A program made the translations under genes and the position numbers. The notes under the pieces are model-generated. The model saw nothing but the letters and a program-made list of their open reading frames with translations. It was not told where the DNA came from and searched no databases. Positions 15,596 to 20,335 of a DNA stretch of 20,335 nucleotides are shown here, piece by piece. This DNA is from Anaerolineae bacterium (GTDB lineage Bacteria; Chloroflexota; Anaerolineae; Aggregatilineales; Phototrophicaceae): positions 1-20,335 of the forward strand of contig JANQRM010000632.1 in assembly GCA_028284565.1 (NCBI GenBank), read 5' to 3'. How positions within the stretch are numbered: position 1 is the stretch's first letter; every line of letters starts with the position of its first letter.

Positions 15596-15623
15596 TTGCA
15601 ACATTATCCCTGTTTTGTAATAC
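15596..15623 (+). promoter_or_regulatory. Weak candidate promoter for the GT39-like gene
   Basis: TTGCAA (15596-15601) and TAATAC (15618-15623) are 16 bp apart, about 140 bp before the ATG. Both hexamers are imperfect. The surrounding divergent gap (15444-15762) otherwise holds the regulator promoter and the tandem repeat. Confidence 0.3.
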
Positions 15624-15724
15624 GCTGAAATCGAAGAGAGAAGCTATTGCACCATAAAACAGAACGATGCCTGCATCTATTGCGTCTTCGGGCTGTGTCT
15701 ATTCGACCCTCTGTGGTTCAATAA

Positions 15725-15754
15725 CTAATCACTAAAAACTAATCACTAAAAACT
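15725..15754 (+). repeat. 14-bp tandem repeat abutting the GT39-like start
   Basis: Two overlapping copies of CTAATCACTAAAAACT at 15725-15740 and 15739-15754 (period 14), followed by a partial third start (CTAA). The array ends 8 bp before the ATG at 15763 and fills the place where a Shine-Dalgarno sequence should be. The same 16-mer stands at 706-721 ahead of the aminotransferase gene. Confidence 0.8.
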
Positions 15755-15762
15755 AAGAATCA

Positions 15763-17703
15763 ATGCCCAAACTCAACACACCAATCCGAACCACCCTCTG
15801 CTATATTGTCTTTGCACTGTTGGCGTTGGCGATCGTCATGCTCCACACCCATCATTTTCAGGGACGTGCTTATCGTCAGGATGAAGCATGGTCGGTGCAA
15901 CATGCCTTAGAAAATGTCGCCGAGTTGGGTTTAATCGGGCATGTCTCGCGTATCGTCACAGAATACGCCGCAGAGTGGTTCTCTGTGGATATTTGGGTCG
16001 CCCTCTTTGGACATAGCGAAAACATCACACGCTTCTATTCCACCTTGATGACCCTGCTTGGTCTTGCCTTCCTCTATCGGCTAGCAACTGACCTCTTCAA
16101 TGCACGAGTCGGCTTCTTCGGGGTGATTGTTTTGGGGACGCTCAACTTCTTCATGCACTACAGCCACGAGACCCGTCCCTATGCGCTCCTGATGATGACC
16201 ACTGTCGGCTTTCAATTCTGTTATCTGCGATTCTTACAGACGACTCGCTGGCAGGTCGGGGCATTAGCGGTCTTTTTGGCTGTGTTCATGCTTTATCAAC
16301 ATTCGTTTATGGTCTATGTCGTCGCATCGCATGGCTTTGTCCTTCTATTCTTCGTCCGCTGGGATGTCCGACGCTACATCGGTTCAGCCATCATATTTGG
16401 CGCATCTGCCCTCCTCTATCTTCCGCGCTACTTCATCATCTTCAATGACCCGCGCTATTCCGGTGGGATTGAATATGCCCTCTCCAGTGATGCGGAGAGC
16501 GGAAACATCTTGATTGAACAAATGATGCTCCGCCCCGAAGTCTTGGGCTTGCTTCTATTATTAAGTGCGGTTCTGGTGCCACTCGCAATCAGCTTACGTC
16601 ATCAATGGAACGGGATGCGCTTTTCGTCGGTCATCTGGAAGCCCGCATATCTAGTCATTGTCCCCACACTGATACTGTTAGTTGCCTTCTACTTAAACAC
16701 CCTCGTCCCTAGTATGACGCCCCGCAACGTCAGCGTGATACTACCTTCACTAGCCATCCTCGTCGCATTGGGGATTGTTAAATTCCCGTGGCAGATACAA
16801 GGTGTGGTACTCGGCATGATTGTCTTTGTCGCCGTCACTCAATATGAACCCGTGGTCGCCAATGGATCTTATCTTGAGATGAATGACGAATTATCGCACT
16901 GGTACACACCCGAGGATACTCGCATCTTGATATCGGCTGGCTCATTGTGGGAGCATGTCCCCATCAGCTATTACTTGCAATATCGCATGCCGTTCACGCT
17001 GGATAATGAAGACCTATTCCACATAACCGTCGGACGAACCAAGCATTTCGAAACCATCCCCGACCCACCCGTCAACATCGCTCTTGCCCGTGAAACAAAT
17101 GATGATCGTGATGCGCCCCGTCTCGAAAGCAATCTACAGGCTCTCGAAATTTATGTAGGAGATAGTCCCAAGCTCTTTTGGATCGAAGCAACCACATGGG
17201 ATTTACTGGAACCCTATTCCGTATGGCTATTAGAACGTTATGTTCCCTATCGCACGGTCACTGTCGGCGATGAGAGTCATTATCACCCTATCACCATCAC
17301 CGAATACCGACGCATCCCAGATAAAATTGAGACTGTCTTCCAATTTGGGGATTTCACTATCGAAAACTGGCAACTACTTAATGACAACCAAGTCCAACCC
17401 TGCCAGACCATCACCCTAGAGAGCTGGTGGCAAAGCCAGACCATCCCCGACCAAAATTACAACATCACCGTCGCCCTGGCTAATGCAGACGGGAACGGAG
17501 TCACCCAATCCGACGGCGCACCGTCAGACATCCTCACGGGCTTATGGCAAGCCGAGCAACTCTATGTGGATGAACGACAACTCACCATCCCCTGTGACCT
17601 TGCCCCCGGAGACTACAACCTCGTACTCGGGATGTATGCTCTCGACAATCCCGACCAACGCCTCGGAGAAACCGTCTATCTCACCACGCTCATTGTTGAG
17701 TAA
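15763..17703 (+). CDS. GT39-like polytopic membrane glycosyltransferase (GT-C fold)
   Basis: The 646-residue protein has about ten hydrophobic helices in residues 10-365, then a soluble domain (about 370-646). The first loop carries YRQDEAWS with Asp40-Glu41, the acidic pair of GT-C enzymes that use lipid-linked sugars (ArnT/PMT type). YSHETRPYALL near residue 130 is also typical of this group in bacteria. It probably transfers a sugar from a polyprenyl-phosphate donor to protein, lipid or glycan on the outer face of the membrane. The C-terminal domain looks all-beta and may bind acceptor or glycan. No clear ribosome binding site precedes the ATG; the tandem repeat occupies that space. It is divergent from the large regulator gene. 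Confidence 0.82.
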   Translation: MPKLNTPIRTTLCYIVFALLALAIVMLHTHHFQGRAYRQDEAWSVQHALENVAELGLIGHVSRIVTEYAAEWFSVDIWVALFGHSENITRFYSTLMTLLGLAFLYRLATDLFNARVGFFGVIVLGTLNFFMHYSHETRPYALLMMTTVGFQFCYLRFLQTTRWQVGALAVFLAVFMLYQHSFMVYVVASHGFVLLFFVRWDVRRYIGSAIIFGASALLYLPRYFIIFNDPRYSGGIEYALSSDAESGNILIEQMMLRPEVLGLLLLLSAVLVPLAISLRHQWNGMRFSSVIWKPAYLVIVPTLILLVAFYLNTLVPSMTPRNVSVILPSLAILVALGIVKFPWQIQGVVLGMIVFVAVTQYEPVVANGSYLEMNDELSHWYTPEDTRILISAGSLWEHVPISYYLQYRMPFTLDNEDLFHITVGRTKHFETIPDPPVNIALARETNDDRDAPRLESNLQALEIYVGDSPKLFWIEATTWDLLEPYSVWLLERYVPYRTVTVGDESHYHPITITEYRRIPDKIETVFQFGDFTIENWQLLNDNQVQPCQTITLESWWQSQTIPDQNYNITVALANADGNGVTQSDGAPSDILTGLWQAEQLYVDERQLTIPCDLAPGDYNLVLGMYALDNPDQRLGETVYLTTLIVE

Positions 17704-17940
17704 TTGATGGGTTTGTAAGGCAGTTTGTAAGGTGATTTTTAGGTCAAAGTACGGATCTGCCAAGATTACAAGTAGTATTACACAAGATTAATAACAGAAA
17801 TGATAATTATCGACGAGAATTTAAGAGAGTTTGTTAGGTTAGGTCAAGGCGACCTCGTTACGCTTATAGAGAACTGACAATAGGTGTTGTAAGGGTGTGT
17901 CTAAACGCAGTCATCCAAGACATCAAGATGTTGTTTCAAA

Positions 17941-18102
17941 TCTTGTCTGTTGCTCTCAGAATAGGTTCGCAGGGATAAACCGTTGGCTTTGCTCAGAGCC
18001 AACTCTAGGGAATATGATGTGTCGACTGCGAAAAATCACCTAACAGCAAGACCTGTTGGTCAAGCAATAATCAATTGGAGCGCATTGGGGTGCGCTTTTT
18101 TT
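17941..18102 (+). ncRNA. Candidate structured RNA ending in an intrinsic terminator (family unknown)
   Basis: Nested pairings form one long rod: 17941-17945 with 18047-18051, 17947-17950 with 18043-18046, 17962-17965 with 18039-18042, and 17966-17972 (TTCGCAG) with 18026-18032 (CTGCGAA). Next comes an asymmetric internal loop (9 and 22 nt), then an apical hairpin GTTGGCT/AGCCAAC (17982-17988, 17997-18003). A strong terminator at 18079-18102 ends it. A rod with a large internal loop recalls 6S RNA, but I cannot assign a family. The 5' end is unknown and could lie near 17880. CAAGAT at 17924 can compete for the ATCTTG at 17940, so a switch is possible. Confidence 0.45.
18079..18102 (+). terminator. 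Strong intrinsic terminator not following any ORF
   Basis: AGCGCA (18079-18084) pairs with TGCGCT (18091-18096) over a 6-nt loop, followed by seven Ts. The nearest upstream ORF ends 375 bp earlier, which implies a noncoding transcript or a very long 3' UTR. Confidence 0.88.
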
Positions 18103-18313
18103 CTTCTTACTCCTCATTTTTGCCTCAGAATCACCCAAAATGGATAAGCTGCTTCACTTTACCTAATTTAACTTAAACGTTTATTCTGCCCTTACAATTT
18201 TCATAAATAAAAGTGCCTAACAAGAATTTCTTTACTTTGTTAGGTTTCACCAAAAATTATGCACTAAAATAAAGAGTTAACCTAAAAATTCAGTAATTTC
18301 CATTAAATCTTAA

Positions 18314-18341
18314 TTGTAATTCGGTGTTTTTATGCTATATT
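18314..18341 (+). promoter_or_regulatory. Promoter for the 40-residue membrane-peptide gene
   Basis: TTGTAA (18314-18319) and an extended -10, TGC-TATATT (TATATT at 18336-18341), are 16 bp apart. The leader (from about 18348) can form a GGTCAG/CTGACC hairpin (18358-18363, 18383-18388) enclosing a CCTAACAA octamer. Confidence 0.6.
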
Positions 18342-18421
18342 CATATCATCAAAGCAGGGTCAGCCTAACAAACTAACATTTACTGACCGGGGTTATCACA
18401 AATACGTGTAAGGAAAACACA

Positions 18422-18544
18422 ATGTTCCTAACAACACTACTCACACTCATCGTCGTCTGGTTTGCCATCTCAATTCCTGTGAGCTTAGGCATGGGGCAAC
18501 TGCTCACTCGCGCATCACAATTGGAACTGGAATTCGCTGAGTAA
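18422..18544 (+). CDS. Small single-helix membrane peptide, 40 residues
   Basis: The ORF runs from ATG 18422 to TAA 18542-18544. TAAGGA (18409-18414) lies 7 nt upstream, a promoter sits at 18314-18341 and a strong terminator at 18596-18621, so this is a complete small transcription unit. The peptide begins MFLTTLLTLIVVWFAISI: one hydrophobic helix (about residues 2-24), then a short polar tail ending LELEFAE. I do not recognise it. Options are a regulatory membrane peptide, a toxin-like peptide or a leader peptide. No antisense RNA is obvious. Confidence 0.6.
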   Translation: MFLTTLLTLIVVWFAISIPVSLGMGQLLTRASQLELEFAE

Positions 18545-18595
18545 GATTGCAACACGTTATACAACTTTATTACTAGACTTTTTACAAAGATGGAA

Positions 18596-18621
18596 CTGCC
18601 TGCCTTGCGCGGGCGGTTTTT
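18596..18621 (+). terminator. Intrinsic terminator after the small membrane-peptide gene
   Basis: CTGCCTGC (18596-18603) pairs with GCGGGCGG (18609-18616), 8 bp including two G-U pairs, over a 5-nt loop, followed by TTTTTGTTTT. Confidence 0.88.
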
Positions 18622-18686
18622 GTTTTAGGGGCGGGTCTCTGTTCGTTTAGTTGTGTTATCTCATGTTGAATGATAAGGAGACCCAC

Positions 18687-19241
18687 ATGACGGACATCCA
18701 CAGCAAGCACGACATCCTCACTTCATTACATACCCTTCACCAAGCAAGTATCAACACCATTACCCAACTGGCAGATGATGACCTATTCCGCGCAAGTGAG
18801 ACTCGTTGGTCATCCGCCGGTTACGTGAAGCACCTTATCATGAGTATGAAGCCCTTTGCAAAGGGACTCCTTCTACCACGAGAACAGTTAGGGCAGATGT
18901 TTAGTACGACTGATCAAGGGTCGATGTCATATGCTGAATTGGTGGATAATTACCAAGCGAAGATGGCAACGGGTTTTGGAGCAGAGGATGCGGGAATCGT
19001 GCCTGTAAACTATCGAATGCCAGAAGACGTGACGGATGTAAAAGCCTATCTCATCGAAACATGGAATGAAGCAAATCAACGGTTGTTCAATGCATTAGAG
19101 AATTGGACCGAAGCCGACCTTGATATTTACCAAGTGCCTCACCCTGCGATTGGCAATATCACGATACGAGAGATGCTATTCTTCACCATCTATCACAATG
19201 AATTGCATCATGAAGACATCAAGGCATTCGTGACCGCTTGA
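18687..19241 (+). CDS. DinB/YfiT-like four-helix metalloprotein
   Basis: The product has 184 residues from ATG 18687, set by AAGGAG (18675-18680) 6 nt upstream; the in-frame ATG at 18651 lacks such a site. The sequence is all-helical and matches the DinB-2 pattern: His49 in GYVKHLIMS of the second helix, and YHNELHHEDI near the end with His170 and His174. These three histidines form the usual metal triad. The family includes thiol-dependent S-transferases and many uncharacterised stress proteins. Cytoplasmic. It stands between two noncoding stretches and probably forms its own transcript. The fold call is good; the activity is unknown. Confidence 0.78.
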   Translation: MTDIHSKHDILTSLHTLHQASINTITQLADDDLFRASETRWSSAGYVKHLIMSMKPFAKGLLLPREQLGQMFSTTDQGSMSYAELVDNYQAKMATGFGAEDAGIVPVNYRMPEDVTDVKAYLIETWNEANQRLFNALENWTEADLDIYQVPHPAIGNITIREMLFFTIYHNELHHEDIKAFVTA

Positions 19242-19344
19242 TACCACAGCAATTATAGAAGAGTTAAAAGCTGAACCGGAACAAGCGAGTGAACTTGAAG
19301 ATTACCAAGATGGGAAGCCACTCGTTGGGATTTATATGGCATAA
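19234..19344 (+). pseudogene. Possible coding remnant, GatB/YqeY-tail-like
   Basis: A 36-codon open frame overlaps the end of the DinB-like gene, has no start codon and ends in TAA at 19342-19344. Its translation looks protein-like: TAIIEELKAEPEQ, then LEDYQDGKPLVGIYMA. The order E-DY-GK-G-M recalls the extreme C-terminus of GatB/YqeY-domain proteins (DYxxGK...G...M). It may be the tail left from a deleted gene. Evidence is only visual similarity over about 30 residues. Confidence 0.3.
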
Positions 19345-19391
19345 TTGAAATATAAGCGTAGCTCACATACCGATAATCTTAGTGGTGAAAC

Positions 19392-19796
19392 ATGCTGATG
19401 ACATTGATAATCATCATAGCAATATTAGGGGCATTTGCATTCTGGAAACTGTCTAATCAACGTCCATTTAATCCAGATGATGATATGCCAAAACGCAAGA
19501 AGGCTAAACGTCCTCCACTACCGCCGTTGGACGTGGATATTCAACCCCATTGGGTAAAGTGCAAAATTGAATATGAGCGCAGTACACAACGAGAGAGTCC
19601 GATTCAATCGATGTATTTTTCTTTTTATGATAAGAGCGAGACGCGCGTCCATTCCGAGAGTTATCGCAATCGAGAAGCCGAAGCCTATTCACCCCAATTG
19701 AGTAAACTGCTTGAAAGGGAAGGCTTTACATACAGCGAAAACTCATCCTATCGAGAATGGGAGACCTACATTTATGAAAGAAAGTCTGAACATTAA
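19392..19796 (+). CDS. Small membrane-anchored protein, function unknown
   Basis: The protein has 134 residues. Residues 2-19 (LMTLIIIIAILGAFAFWK) form one transmembrane helix. A basic proline-rich linker (about residues 33-46, PKRKKAKRPPLPPL) follows, then a soluble, Tyr- and Glu-rich domain of about 85 residues. By the positive-inside rule the domain is probably cytoplasmic. I recognise no family. The start is uncertain: ATG 19392 has GGTGA only 3 nt away, while ATG 19398 (two codons later) has better spacing. It converges with the FecR-like gene, with 11 bp between stop codons. Confidence 0.6.
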   Translation: MLMTLIIIIAILGAFAFWKLSNQRPFNPDDDMPKRKKAKRPPLPPLDVDIQPHWVKCKIEYERSTQRESPIQSMYFSFYDKSETRVHSESYRNREAEAYSPQLSKLLEREGFTYSENSSYREWETYIYERKSEH

Positions 19797-19807
19797 ATCT
19801 GAATGAT

Positions 19808-20335
19808 TTAATCGGCGCGCGTCATGGTTGATTGCACTATCACTCCATTGCAATCACCAGCTGTCATCATAAATGTGAACATTCCATTTTGATCAGTCAT
19901 AAAAATATAACGCGAGGTTGCTGACTGTGTTGAAATTGAAAAGACATTATTTGCCTCTTGTGTTAGTGAGCTTCCAGAGACAGACAGATTTGCTCCATCT
20001 GATGACATGGTGATGGTGTGTGCTTCAATGGCAAGTTCACTTCCATTCAAACACGTATTTGAGCCGCCGCTTAACTCCCAATCTCCTACATACTGAGATA
20101 GCATATCATCACCGACTACTGGCAAGTCCAATGGTTCGGGAAATTCAATGACCTCATCCAAGTTGCCAATGGGGACATTCGCCACGTCTTCGGCTTCATA
20201 AGTGACCACTTCGGGTGCGCCACTGGCTAAACCATCCGCATCAAGCGGAACCTCGGCACGGAGTCCAGCAGGCACGCTGATAGAGACCCCTTCAGCCGTG
20301 ACGATGGCTTCACCTTCTAACATCGTGATGGTCAT
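19808..20335 (-). CDS. FecR-like secreted protein, C-terminal part (5' end outside window)
   Basis: The frame is open to the right edge, and the ATG there is probably internal, so the N-terminus is missing. The 175 visible residues begin with a FecR-like beta strand pattern (MLEGEAIVTAEGVSISVPAG, then GLRAEVPLDADG and GAPEVVTYEAEDVAN), often found in exported Chloroflexota proteins. A second, Ser/Thr-rich beta domain (about residues 78-175) has two cysteines, in NTCLNG and AGDCNG, that could form a disulfide. It probably acts outside the cytoplasm as a binding or structural module. No enzyme motif is visible. Confidence 0.65.
   Translation of the reverse strand: MTITMLEGEAIVTAEGVSISVPAGLRAEVPLDADGLASGAPEVVTYEAEDVANVPIGNLDEVIEFPEPLDLPVVGDDMLSQYVGDWELSGGSNTCLNGSELAIEAHTITMSSDGANLSVSGSSLTQEANNVFSISTQSATSRYIFMTDQNGMFTFMMTAGDCNGVIVQSTMTRAD

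Larger units (their letters stand above)
17713..18434 (+). repeat. Cluster of nine TTGTWAGG octamers in a noncoding region
   Basis: TTGTAAGG or TTGTTAGG in forward orientation starts at 17713, 17725, 17831, 17887 and 18237. In reverse (CCTTACAA or CCTAACAA) it starts at 18190, 18216, 18364 and 18427. The first two are direct repeats with a 12-bp period, and 18216/18237 form an inverted pair 13 bp apart. No gene lies in 17704-18421. Other copies in the window are at 3278, 4840 and 15503, all intergenic. Role unknown; a shared protein-binding site is the simplest idea. Confidence 0.7.

Noticed and set aside
17941..18102. tmRNA, RNase P RNA or SRP RNA as identity of the structured region
   Set aside because: None of the conserved sequence blocks I know for these RNAs is present.
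1..20335. CRISPR array, tRNA or rRNA genes, insertion sequences
   Set aside because: No regularly spaced repeats of CRISPR size, no tRNA-like cloverleaf and no transposase motif were seen on either strand.

Overview
The window looks like a chromosomal stretch from a member of the Chloroflexota, probably the Anaerolineae or a relative. I infer this from protein style rather than from a marker gene: exported WD40-like and PQQ-dehydrogenase-like proteins, a FecR-like secreted protein, an F420-type LLM oxidoreductase and a GT39-like membrane glycosyltransferase. There is no rRNA or tRNA to confirm it. Genes are mostly on the + strand, with good Shine-Dalgarno sequences and several clear intrinsic terminators.

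Layout. 2-1903: the end of a GT4 glycosyltransferase (cut by the window edge) and a DegT/DnrJ-type PLP aminotransferase, typical of surface-polysaccharide loci. 2022-4743: two exported beta-propeller proteins, each with its own promoter and terminator: a nine-repeat WD40-like protein and a PQQ sugar-dehydrogenase-like protein. 4857-10082: a MerR/GyrI-type regulator behind a textbook MerR operator, three paralogous SRPBCC (Bet v 1-fold) proteins, an esterase-like hydrolase, a four-helix membrane protein and an exported haloalkane-dehalogenase-like enzyme. This reads as a small-molecule sensing and modification cluster. Its intergenic spaces carry a long hairpin (6437-6498) and a duplicated hairpin element (8401 and 8980). 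10083-10584: noncoding, with a candidate promoter and a long inverted repeat, leading into an LLM flavin oxidoreductase gene.

11565-15443 (minus strand): a HAD-type hydrolase behind a giant 1075-residue regulator. The regulator joins a pseudo-receiver, GAF-like regions, PAS, kinase-like regions without the phospho-acceptor His or the N-box Asn, a second altered receiver and a PhoB-type DNA-binding domain in one chain. It is the most unusual protein here. Divergent from it, 15763-17703 encodes a GT39-like membrane glycosyltransferase whose start is preceded by a 14-bp tandem repeat; the same 16-mer occurs upstream of the aminotransferase gene.

17704-18421 is a 718-bp noncoding region. It holds eight copies of TTGTWAGG (a ninth lies just inside the next ORF) and a candidate structured RNA ending in a strong terminator. 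It is followed by a 40-codon membrane-peptide gene, a DinB-like gene, a possible gene remnant, a small membrane-anchored protein and, on the minus strand, the 3' end of a FecR-like secreted protein cut by the right edge.
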